Positions 34,015-43,035 are shown, counted from the first letter of the stretch. The stretch: DNA of 64,000 nucleotides from Spinacia oleracea (GCF_020520425.1 NC_079491.1:8295143-8359142), one strand, 5' to 3'. The notes: generated by a model not told the origin, from the letters alone. Made by a program: numbers and translations.

Positions 34015-34470
34015 TTACTTCATTGCTATCCAAATCAGAAATGCAAACATTAATACACCAATTTTTATTGCAAAATTGATTTGCTGTTTCTGTTGTTTGA
34101 TCTTCTTCTTCAATAGCTTCAACTCTTCATGCATTCCCCTGCTCTGTTCTTGCATTCCCCAGCTTTGTTCTTGCATTCCCCTGTTTTCATCATCTCTGTT
34201 TCCCTTGCTCTGAACTTCATCACTTGTGTGCTCAAGAAAACCTTTGCACCATTTGAAATTATCACAAGGATCACACTTGTAGTAAAGCTTTTGCGGATTT
34301 TTTTCCGTTTCCGAGCTCCTAATTGCAAATCTTCTCCCGCAATAGCAATTTTTATTAGGAACTCTAATGTATGCTAAATTTGGGATGGAAGAAGATTCGA
34401 TTTTTGAATGAGAGCTCATGGCTAATTTGGAGAGGGGAAAGTATGCAAGTGAGGTGAACACTAGTAGCAT
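34015..34470 (-). CDS. GRF zinc-finger, coiled-coil, tail-anchored small protein in the MULE
   Basis: A single-exon 151-aa frame. An in-frame ATG at 34419 (MSSHSKIESS) is the more likely start and gives 134 aa. Residues ~42-80 form a GRF-type zinc finger (NCYCGRRFAIRSSETEKNPQ, then KLYYKCDPC...FKWCKGF). A short Gly-Met-Gln repeat (GMQEQSWGMQEQSRGM) and a Lys/Gln coiled coil (ELKLLKKKIKQQKQQ) follow. The last ~20 residues (FAIKIGVLMFAFLIWIAMK) are a membrane anchor. GRF fingers bind single-stranded nucleic acid in other proteins. Plant genomes hold many such short GRF proteins (At4g04775-like annotations). Here it lies inside the TIRs, convergent to the transposase with 272 bp between stops, so it belongs to the element. 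Its role in transposition is inference. Confidence 0.8.
   Translation of the reverse strand: MLLVFTSLAYFPLSKLAMSSHSKIESSSIPNLAYIRVPNKNCYCGRRFAIRSSETEKNPQKLYYKCDPCDNFKWCKGFLEHTSDEVQSKGNRDDENRGMQEQSWGMQEQSRGMHEELKLLKKKIKQQKQQINFAIKIGVLMFAFLIWIAMK
34129..34190 (-). repeat. 20-21-bp tandem repeat coding GMQEQS(W/R)
   Basis: TTCTTGCATTCCCC (complement strand) recurs three times within the GRF gene, making the heptad-like GMQEQS(W/R) repeats next to the coiled coil. The copy number may vary between elements. Confidence 0.75.
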
Positions 34471-34695
34471 TTATATGCAGCAAGAACATAACGGCTATAT
34501 TTTGCTTCCTAGGTTTAAAAACTAGCCGTTAAATTCAAATTCCTGCAATTTGGGTATCTAGTGCAACTTAATTTTAAAATAGGTGTATATTATGCATTAA
34601 GTTTATAAAAAGGGGTATACTGTGAATTATAAACACGACTTAACGGAGGACTAACGGAAGGTCAGTTAAGGGGTATTTGGTGCAAACTTGGAAAA

Positions 34696-34780
34696 AAATA
34701 GGGGTATATTATGTGAATCGAAACAGGCGAGGGTATTTGGTGCGTTTTTTAAACCTCAGGGGCATTTCATGAAAAAACCG
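34696..34780 (-). repeat. MULE right TIR
   Basis: It is the complement of the left TIR and ends ...GGCATTTCATGAAAAAACCG at 34780, followed at once by the TTAAATTAA duplication. Confidence 0.93.
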
Positions 34781-34789
34781 TTAAATTAA

Positions 34790-35051
34790 TTAAAGATATA
34801 TTACATCGAATGACACATTTTAGCCATTTTATCCGCCACCTTGTCAATACATCTCAGGACATACACAATCTCAACTCCCGGAAGGCATTGGTGCAAAACA
34901 TGTTCCAAACAGTTGCAGAAGCGAGTTTGCTAAGCAGGTGGAGGCAGTTTAGCTTCGGTAGTCCTCTTTGGAGGGGTTGAGTTTCTATACTGCAATGTCA
35001 TCTGTGATGAAATCTTCAAATGATATTACTGGAATCGTAAAGCCACAACGA
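34790..35051 (-). pseudogene. RNase H-like fragment (LINE-derived), right side of the MULE
   Basis: On the minus strand at about 34806-34920, NCLEHVLHQCLPGVEIVYVL then RCIDKVADKMAK has the 'R-x-x-N/D-x-x-AD-x-x-A' ending of LINE-type RNase H (RVT_3). The tail resumes beyond the MULE at 29587-29648. The MULE thus landed in the 3' end of a decayed RNase H/LINE relic. Confidence 0.45.
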
Positions 35052-35323
35052 CTACGGATCATTAGACAATAGCGCATCATCATATACCGTTGGACTAATC
35101 GTATATCTTTGAAATCTATTCCCAAAGTTTACTTGGAACTGCGGTAGTATGAGATTTGAGTGTAGGTTTAATCGTTCTCCGTATTCTAACATTCTACCTC
35201 TTCTGATTATCAGAATATCGCCACCAAAGTCAGACTGGACGATGTATAAGTAAGGCTCTGTGTCGAGCTCTGAAAGCGTAGTCGTAAAATCTGGATCTAT
35301 TTCAATAGGTCCATACACATAAT

Positions 35324-35699
35324 TAGACCTGGTTATCGGGCGGGGCGGGTCAGGGTCGGTGCGGGTCAAAAGAGGGTCGGGTATTGAAAGGGTCATTTTT
35401 AGCGGGTCGATAATGGGCGGGTCAAAAGCGGGTCGCGGGTCAATAGCGGGTCATTAGTGGGCGGGTCAATAAACGAGCAATGAAAAATGAAAAACAAAAG
35501 AGCCATGTGCAAGTACAAGTAAATACGAAGCTATACACGTAATTTTTGGTATCATTACTATTTTAATTTTCAAAATAATTGTAGTATAAGTTTGACCCTA
35601 TAATGACCCTGTCCAATAAAGGCCCTGTCCAATAAGAGCCCTATTAACTTGACCCTAACCCAATATCCATTGGACTACCCTGTCCAATAACCAGGTCTA
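35324..35699. mobile_element. hAT-type element in the F-box gene, TAGACCTGG ends
   Basis: TAGACCTGGTTAT at the left and ATAACCAGGTCTA at the right are perfect 13-bp inverted repeats. An 8-bp duplication CACATAAT lies at 35316-35323 and 35700-35707. The interior carries GGGTCG and complementary CCCTGTCCAATA words. 376 bp, non-coding, same family as 14194 and 14950. Confidence 0.9.
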
Positions 35700-36053
35700 C
35701 ACATAATTAGTGTTGGAAAGTTGAAGCTGTTTTAGTTCTTTTGGAGTATTGATAAAGCTATCAATATCACAATAGTATAAGCTACCTACTTCGTCAACAA
35801 ACACCAGTGAATTCATCTCACTTTTATATATAACATCCCTCAACGTGGTCAAATCAAAAAGCCCCCTCGGCCAACCATACGGCGAACCCCAACATGCTTT
35901 GCCTTTTATTTCAGGGAGGTTGAAAGTATACATTCTTTCCTTATTCAACCTCAAGTTCAACAAACTTCTTTGATTAACAATTGCATCATCGTAATTAACA
36001 AATGCCTTTTCCTCTTCCTCTTCCCCAACATCAACATCATCATTAATCATAAT

Positions 36054-36387
36054 TGTTCCGGGGTTGAAACGATGGAAGGAGCGTCCTTGATGTCTTGAGT
36101 TCCGATCACGTACGGTGCCTGCAAGATGAACTCCGGGCCAAGGGGGGGTCCCCGAGGCGGAGCCTCCGACGCTCAAGTCAGTACAATTGATGTATAAAAT
36201 GAGGTGTTTAGGGGAGAGAGAGTAGGGTGGCTTCTCTAGGGTTAGAGAATGACCCCTTTACCTTGCCCTTTGAGGGGTATATATAGTGCCTTTGTTGGGC
36301 CTTTGAGGCCTTGTAAGGGATATTGGGCTTGAGTGGATTTTATTGGCTTTTAGGTTAAAATGGTGGGCCCATTTTAACACCCCAACA
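36054..36387 (-). repeat. 3' LTR of the tandem-repeat element (334 bp)
   Basis: It carries GTATATATAGTGCC near 36277, whose complement supplies a TATATATA promoter box on the minus strand. It has one extra G and one extra C in homopolymers compared with the partner LTR. Confidence 0.92.
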
Positions 36388-36534
36388 AATGCCCCCCAGA
36401 CCCAATTCTATTTGAAAAATGGGTTGGGTTTTGATTTTGATCACTTCCAAGTGAAAGTCGATTTCAGCTCAGAATTTTAACCTCGGCTCGGATTGTAACA
36501 TCGGTTCGAGTTGTAATCTCGGCTCGGATTTTAC

Positions 36535-36905
36535 CTTCGGATTTTTGTCCTTCGGATTTTTACCTTCGGCTCGGTTTTGTCCTTCGGATTTTTACCTTCG
36601 GCTCGGTTTTATCCTTCGGATTTTTACCTTCGGCTCGGTTTTGTCCTTCGGATTTTTACCTTCGGCTCGGTTTTATCCTTCGGATTTTTACCTTCGGCTC
36701 GGTTTTATCCTTCGGATCGATTTTTACCTTCGGATTTTTACCTTCTTCTCGGATTTATCCTTCGGATTTTTACCTTCGGCTCGATTTTATCCTTCGGATT
36801 TTTACCTTCGGATCGGTTTTATCCTTCGAATTTTTACCTTCGGCTCGGTTTTATCCTTCGGATTTTTACCTTCGGCTCGGTTTTATCCTTCGGATTTTTA
36901 CCTTC
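36535..36905. repeat. 32-bp tandem repeat block 1
   Basis: The unit CGGATTTTTACCTTCGGCTC plus GGTTTTATCCTT is repeated about eleven times with variants (GGTTTTGT, GATCGG). The unit has no stop in any plus-strand frame, which creates long spurious ORFs. Confidence 0.93.
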
Positions 36906-36910
36906 GGATC

Positions 36911-37505
36911 GGATTGTAACATCGATTCGAGTTGTAATCTTTGAGCGATTTTTAACCTCGTTCTTCAAATCCGGAGATCTGTTTAAGAACGTGCTTCTAA
37001 AATCGGCTCGGATTGTAACATCGGTTCGAGTTGTAATCTCGGAGCGGCTTTTTACCTTCGGCTCGGATTGTAACATCGATTCGAGTTGTAATCTTTGAGC
37101 GATTTTTAACCTCGTTCTTCAAATCCGGAGATCTGTTTAAGAACGTGCTTCTAAAATCGGCTCGGATTGTAACATCGGTTCGAGTTGTAATCTCGGAGCG
37201 GCTTTTTACCTTCGGCTCGGATTGTAACATCGATTCGAGTTGTAATCTTTGAGCGATTTTTAACCTCGTTCTTCAAATCCGGAGATCTGTTTAAGAACGT
37301 GCTTCTAAAATCGGCTCGGATTGTAACATCGGTTCGAGTTGTAATCTCGGAGCGGCTTTTTACCTTCGGCTCGGATTGTAACATCGATTCGAGTTGTAAT
37401 CTTTGAGTGATTTTTAACCTCGCTCTTCAAATCCGGAGATCTGTTTAAGAACGTGCTTCTAAAATCGGCTCGGATTGTAACATCGGTTCGAGTTGTAATC
37501 TCGGC
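36911..37505. repeat. 154-bp tandem repeat, about 3.8 copies
   Basis: The starts GGATTGTAACATCGATTCGA lie at 36911, 37065, 37219 and 37373, exactly 154 bp apart. Each unit has two half-related segments (TAACATCGATTCGAG and TAACATCGGTTCGAG). Copies are almost identical; the last has GAGTGA for GAGCGA and GCTCTT for GTTCTT. Confidence 0.95.
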
Positions 37506-37830
37506 TCGGATTTTACCTTCGGCTCGGTTTTATCCTTCGGATTTTTACCTTCGGATTTTTACCTTCGGCTCGGTTTTATCCTTCGGATTTTTACCTTCGG
37601 CTCGGTTTTATCCTTCGGATTTTTACCTTCGGATTTTTACCTTCGGCTCGGTTTTATCCTTCGGATTTTTACCTTCGGATTTTTACCTTCGGCTCGGTTT
37701 TATCCTTCAGATTTTTACCTTCGGCTCGGTTTTATCCTTCGGATTTTTACCTTCGGCTCGGTTTTATCCTTCGGATTTTTACCTTCGGCTCGGTTTTATC
37801 CTTCGGATTTTTACCTTCGGCTCGGTTTGA
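37505..37830. repeat. 32-bp tandem repeat block 2
   Basis: The same 32-bp unit as block 1 resumes, with extra half units (CGGATTTTTACCTT doubled). The two blocks bracket the 154-bp array. Confidence 0.92.
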
Positions 37831-38237
37831 CATCCTGAAGCTTATTTTTTTTTGTTGGAGCTTTCCTCTTTATCATTAATTAATGTAAATAGGGACCTAC
37901 AAAACAAATTGCAACTTGTTTTAATCATTTACCGCCAGGAAGATGCTTTTCTTGTAGTAAAAGATTGTTTATCTTTTAAACAGATCTTTCTCTTGGCTCT
38001 TGATAAATGGAACTTGGTCATTAGATGTTTTGCTGATGCGTAGCTCGTAATTGATTTGTTTGTTTGCGACTGAAGTGTCGTCAAATGAGTTTGCCAAACA
38101 CATTATCCACCTTCGAATGATGAAGATTTGTTAGTAAACTAGTAGTTCTGGCTGGCTATCTTCAAATTTTCCGGCCACTTTTGTGCTTGAACACGATAGC
38201 CATGTAAGAGTGGATCTTCATGGGTTATTGTACTCTC

Positions 38238-38255
38238 TCCCCACAGACGGCGCCA
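38238..38255 (-). other. Primer binding site of the tandem-repeat element
   Basis: Minus-strand TGGCGCCGTCTGTGGGGA follows the 5' LTR after a few bases. TGGCGCC-type sites are common in plant LTR elements. Confidence 0.75.
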
Positions 38256-38258
38256 AAT

Positions 38259-38590
38259 TGTTCCGGGGTTGAAACGATGGAAGGAGCGTCCTTGATGTCT
38301 TGAGTTCCGATCACGTACGGTGCCTGCAAGATGAACTCCGGGCCAAGGGGGGTCCCCGAGGCGGAGCCTCCGACGCTCAAGTCAGTACAATTGATGTATA
38401 AAATGAGGTGTTTAGGGGAGAGAGAGTAGGGTGGCTTCTCTAGGGTTAGAGAATGACCCTTTACCTTGCCCTTTGAGGGGTATATATAGTGCCTTTGTTG
38501 GGCCTTTGAGGCCTTGTAAGGGATATTGGGCTTGAGTGGATTTTATTGGCTTTTAGGTTAAAATGGTGGGCCCATTTTAACACCCCAACA
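38259..38590 (-). repeat. 5' LTR of the tandem-repeat element (332 bp)
   Basis: Partner of 36054-36387, adjacent to the primer site. TATA-type box as in the partner. Confidence 0.92.
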
Positions 38591-38943
38591 ATAATAATCT
38601 CATCATCTTCTTCACTTAAAAGTTCATTATCATCTCCCTCACTTGGATACTCTTCTTTTTCAAATTCGCGAACGTAGGCAAAAATGTCATCCATCCAATT
38701 ACTTGGTTCGGGAACACTATGGCGGGAGTAGGAATCGTCATTACCATCTGTTAGCATAAGCCATGGCATTTGACGAGCCCACTGGTTTCGCAACTTGGAT
38801 TTGGAACAAGTATAAGCAGCACGGTGCCATGAATGACAAACAACTGAAAACATGATGTAATCTTCCAGTGATATTAGATGATTCTCGACAATTCGCATCA
38901 GCAATTCTTCCGGGAGATCAGACCAATCTATAGTTATACCCAT

Positions 38944-39561
38944 CGAACAACCCTAACATTCACAACAACAAAAACAAATTCATTATCAGATTTCTAATTC
39001 CAAATAACAAAAACTAATTAAAATCATTGGAGAATATATATGAATTCAAAACTGAAATCAACCATTTGAGGAATAAATTTTATGAATTTCACCTGATCGA
39101 ACGCGTACGAAACTCCAACGGAAAATTATACCGAAAGTATAAACTGCTAGGGGTTTGTCGAGGAATAGATTAGAAAATAAACAAATTAGAGTGAAGACCG
39201 ACCCAAAACGACAACGTTCTGTTAGGTTAGAAATAGGGTTGTTACACAGGTTGTGTAGTATCAAACGCGTCAGCATTTGTTTTTAAGTTGTGCATGGGCC
39301 GTGTAGGCCCACGTGCTATATCCCATGCCTCTTGTTCCAATGAGCCGTGTCTAGAAAGCAGAAAAATTCATATCGAGATGGATTTCTGCTAGTTTTTCAT
39401 AAAAGAGTCTCATGTGCGACCTGTCCCACGTGTTATGCTAGTTGGCGCCTTACCAATTTTATGAATTTTATTATTATTGTGTTAAAAATAAGTGGGCCAA
39501 CTCGTAGTATTCGAGCCAATTTTTGGTGAACTTCTTATCTTTTGTTCACGTACAAGAAGCT
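38944..39561. other. 5' flank of the F-box gene; no other gene recognised
   Basis: An AT-rich probable promoter/5' leader upstream of the minus-strand ATG at 38943, followed by non-coding spacer. Confidence 0.4.
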
Positions 39562-39577
39562 AAAGTGATGGCTACCA

Positions 39578-39769
39578 CCAACATAGAGTTGGTTCAAGTG
39601 GTAAGCAGCTTGATGCCGCTTAAGGGAGGTCTCGGGTTCGAGTCTCGCCGTATGTAAAAAACTCTTGTTGGGAGACTCACCCACCACAAGCAAGGTGTAC
39701 GACCCGGGTCGGATCCGGATGTAGTCGGAGCTAAGCTCCGGTGAACCGGGTGTGCTATGCGTAAAAAAA
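39578..39769 (+). mobile_element. tRNA-derived SINE, copy 2 (Au-like)
   Basis: GGTTCAAGTGGTAAGC (box A) and GGTCTCGGGTTCGAGTCTC (box B) near the 5' end, with an A-rich tail. A perfect 16-bp duplication AAAGTGATGGCTACCA lies at 39562-39577 and 39770-39785. The head resembles plant Au SINEs. Confidence 0.92.
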
Positions 39770-39785
39770 AAAGTGATGGCTACCA

Positions 39786-41120
39786 AGTGGGTTATGATGA
39801 GTGTGTTTGGTAGGTCGTGAGTTGGGGATGGTTGACATAGATGAGACCAAGCAGTGGTGTTACTGGTGTATCAAGATGAGACCAATCCGTGGTGGAATAA
39901 CTAACTCAATTTAAGAGATCAGGTGTTTAAATAACTGGTTTCTTAGGTTTTAAATTAAATGAATAAGAGAGAAGATCCAGTGAAATCGGACAAATTTGAG
40001 ATAAATCATGCATTAGAACACACACAACCTTGGCATGTAGCTTGGGTCGAGTGGTAATTGATAGGATAAAATGACTACAATGTTGATAGTGTACAAGGGT
40101 CAAAATTTAATTAACTTGACCCGGGTCGCGTATGTGGCCCAAGGTCAAGTGCATTAAAATTGGAGGTGGGACCGACTTCAGCTCCACTTACACTTGCATC
40201 GGTTGTTTGCATGCAAATATTTAATGCAATTTGTACCGTGATTATATTACTGTATGCATGCAACAAATATTTCAAGTTCTTGGGCTCGTGTGAACCTGCC
40301 ACGCATGTAATTAATTTTTTTTTTTTTTTTTCCCATTTTGCATGATAACAATCCAGTTATGTACGGAGTATCAATTTTACTTCATTGTGCTATATATGCG
40401 TGTTTAAGATTATAGGTTACATTTTTTTTTATATATGTAATGATAATTTAATTTCATTCTTTTGTTAAAATTAATAATTGTGTTTGAAGGTGAATTTAAA
40501 GTGGAGTATATGTAAAAGTAAAAAAGTAGGTAAAAGATATTAATGACCTTGAGTCAAGATTGTAGAAGCAAAAAGAGAGATTTAAGTAATTAATATGTCA
40601 AGTTAGTGGAATATGAGGTGGAAGAAGGAGAAGGATGAGAGAGAAATTATTTTTCATTTAACCGAAGGTCAAGGATGCACATGGTCTTAGCGTGCATTTC
40701 AAGAGTTTAGAGCGAGGATGGTGATGCATTGATGAAAAACAAGCATGAAAACAACCTACCATCCAAAATTGTCGTCCTAGCTATATCTACTTATACTTTT
40801 TTAATTAATAATAAGATTATTAAAAAAGAAAGGAGGAAAGGAATAGGGAATACTATTACACAGTATTTACCGCCTTAAACACCGTGTTCAACCATGATTA
40901 TAAAAGCAAAATTGCAGCAATTGTCGTCCCTAATTTGCTCAAAAGACTTAACCTTTGGAATCTTTATCAGTTTACCAACTTTACTCATACCCTTTTTAGG
41001 AGGTGGTAAAAAGTGGGAAGTGGGAATTTATCAAAACCATGCTAAGGTTAAAAAGAGAACCAACTAACGAGTACTGTATATAAAGTCACCTTTCTAGCCA
41101 AAGTGATGGAGTATAAATAA
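39786..41120. other. Spacer, no gene recognised
   Basis: Low-complexity and AT-rich; short frames near 40111-40345 have no family features. Confidence 0.4.
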
Positions 41121-41122
41121 TA

Positions 41123-41381
41123 CTTTCTCCGTCTTTTAATACTCGCAACGTTTGGACTTTTGCCACTATTCATATAATCTACTTTGACTATTCTTAGTGC
41201 TTTTTATATAAGATAAAACATAGTCATGTGGGATCTTGTTAGATTCGTCTCAATGTGTATTTTCAAAATATCAACTTTTTATAATTTTTGCATAAAGAGA
41301 ATTTAAGATATAAATGATCAAAGTTGTGCATTGGCATACGTGAAACTAACAAACGTTGCGAGTATTAAAAGACGGAGGAAG
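41123..41381 (-). mobile_element. 259-bp Stowaway-like MITE, copy B
   Basis: Inverse orientation of copy A at 25517. The termini CTTTCTCCGTCTTTTAATAC / GTATTAAAAGACGGAGGAAG are flanked by TA on both sides. Same length as copy A with few substitutions. Confidence 0.9.
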
Positions 41382-41402
41382 TATATAGATGGGAATTGAA
41401 AT

Positions 41403-41450
41403 ACCCTCTCACATTTTCCTCTTATATGTAAGGAGAAAATGTAAGAGGGT
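41403..41450. repeat. Short hairpin: 22-bp arms, 4-base loop
   Basis: ACCCTCTCACATTTTCCTCT and its near-complement AGAAAATGTAAGAGGGT face each other, with about 19 of 22 positions paired. It lies 22 bp from MITE copy B. Confidence 0.7.
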
Positions 41451-43035
41451 TCACCCATGGACATAGAAATGCCCTTGAGTACACGGTACACCCGACTGTA
41501 TATAATAATTTTTTAAGGAAAGGACGCCTAGCTAACATTCACACTTGCATTTAACAAGATCTTACTTCGTTCCTATATATGCACACTTTTGTAGAGGTGT
41601 AGATAGGAAGTTGGCTTGCACCCCCAATTCCCATGCATGCATATCGTTTGCAAAAGTAACCTTATTACTTTATTAGCTAGCTTAATATTGCTATTACCAT
41701 AAATCCATAATAATATGAGCATATACCGATAATGTCTAGATCTAGGTTAATTAAGAAAGTCTGTATATAATAGGTCGCATGTTCGTTCCCTTCACCCATC
41801 ATTTGTAACTTGTATTTCCTTTGTGGTTCATTCATAGCAAAGGAAAAAAAAAAATATGATGAGCATATAATTCTTGCTAATTAGGGGATTAGGTAAATAA
41901 GAACAATTGCAATTTAGAGTGCTTTCTTTTCTTTGTTTCTCGCTTACTATTCATAACAGAAAAAAAAAAAAAAAAAAAAAAAACAACTAGAACAAACTCA
42001 CTCATTACATATACATATATTCTCATGTCACGATCGATAAAAAGTCAAGTAGAATCATGACAGGGTTGAAAATTAGCGCTCTTTTTGATGAGGGGTTGAA
42101 AATTAGCTAAATCCAATCTTTCCTAACAACTTCGGGTATGATAAGATCGATAATACGAGTAAAAGTACTGTGTTCAATGTTCATGATGATAAACAGCTCA
42201 CTCATTGCAAGTTAGGCATCATAAATTCATAATTAAATGCGTCGCGTATACATGTAATCAACCGACTTAGCCACTCCAAATTAAATGTGTCGCGTATATG
42301 TATAATCAACCGACTTAGCCACTCCAAATTACCCGACTTAGCCATCCCAAATTACTTTTATGAGTCTTAACATGAGTTTCTGCAAAGTCTATCATACATG
42401 GCGCAAGTCCATCTACATCTAGGAATATAGGTGATTTTATGAATTGAATCATGCATGCTTTTCAAGTTCATTATGAAATTGATCATGTAAAATAAAGATA
42501 GCGTATGATAAATTAAAAATACAAAATTGTGAGTTACAAACCCTAACTTGTAGACCTAACAAGCTTATAAAGATTATATCTTATTTAATTTACTTATTCA
42601 TCAAGATGTATTCAATGAAGTATAAATGGATTATATAAGCCGCTTAAAATTATCCCATAATTAAATCGTTTAATTAAGAACAATTTTAATTAAACTAAAC
42701 TATACTAATTATTAACATACGGAGTACGAAAAGATTAAATCAAGATCGAAAAAGGCTTAATAATTCCATAATGGAAAATACAATTCAAGAGTAAAATCAA
42801 TGAAAATAGGTAACAAGTTTATATCTATCAAACAACTTTTCTTTTAAATTAATACAAAAAAACACGAGAATACAATTAATTGAAAGCCACACAACATAAA
42901 AACAAACATAATAAAAATAATAATACAAAAAAGAAAAACTTGTGATGAAGATCTTGTAATTAAAAAAAAAAAAGATATAGATCTACCTAATTAAAAACCC
43001 TTAGCTAGGGCTAACAAACAATCGGACCAAGATGC
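41451..43035. other. Spacer with simple repeats, no gene recognised
   Basis: It contains an A24-type run near 41960-41983 and the 48-bp tandem repeat at 42237-42350. Nothing coding. Confidence 0.4.
42237..42350. repeat. 48-bp tandem repeat, about 2.4 copies
   Basis: GTCGCGTATA at 42241 recurs at 42289 followed by the same AATCAACCGACTTAGCCACT block. A third partial unit keeps CCGACTTAGCCATCCCAAAT. Confidence 0.85.

Larger units (their letters stand above)
29662..34780 (+). mobile_element. Complete MULE (Mutator-like element) with two convergent genes
   Basis: This 5119-bp element is bounded by ~86-bp inverted repeats starting CGGTTTTTTCATGAAATGCC. It is flanked by a perfect 9-bp duplication TTAAATTAA (29653-29661 and 34781-34789), the Mutator signature. 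It holds a mudrA-type transposase gene on plus and a GRF zinc-finger gene on minus, tail to tail, each transcribed from its own TIR. Near-identical TIRs and an exact duplication indicate recent insertion. One in-frame TAG in the transposase may disable this copy. Confidence 0.95.
36054..38590 (-). mobile_element. Non-autonomous LTR retrotransposon with tandem-repeat interior
   Basis: Two LTRs (36054-36387 and 38259-38590) with ends TGTTGGGG...CCGGAACA read on the minus strand. A perfect ATAAT duplication lies at 36049-36053 and 38591-38595. A primer site TGGCGCCGTCTGTGGGGA is next to the right-hand LTR and a purine tract (CTGGGGGGCATT) next to the left-hand LTR, so the element runs right to left. 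The LTRs differ only by two single-base indels, so insertion is recent. The 1.87-kb interior has no gag or pol; most of it is 32-bp and 154-bp tandem repeats. It depends on proteins from another element. Confidence 0.93.
35052..38943 (-). pseudogene. F-box/DUF295 protein gene split by two transposon insertions
   Basis: Three coding blocks remain. 38943-38596 gives an F-box N terminus (DWSDLPEELLMRIVENHLIS, FSVVCHSWHRAA). 36053-35708 gives ERMYTFNLPEIKGKACWGSP and NSLVFVDEVGSLYYCDID. 35323-35052 gives DTEPYLYIVQSDFGGDILII and a stop. Such F-box plus DUF295/KIB proteins are SCF ubiquitin-ligase adaptors. A 2,537-bp LTR element with duplication ATAAT separates the first two blocks; a 376-bp hAT element with duplication CACATAAT separates the last two. 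The lengths lost with one duplication copy (2,542 and 384 bp) put all three blocks in one continuous frame. No other stop or frameshift is visible, so the gene was apparently intact until these insertions. The ORF ends inside each insertion, so the gene is now null. Confidence 0.85.

Noticed and set aside
36545-37830. Long plus-strand ORFs reading FLPSARFYPSDFYLRLGF and similar
   Set aside because: They are translations of the 32-bp tandem repeat, which lacks stops in all plus frames; no start context or domain, and the retrotransposon's sense strand is the other one.
36535-37830. CRISPR-like array
   Set aside because: Repeats abut each other without unique spacers, and this is plant nuclear DNA inside an LTR element.
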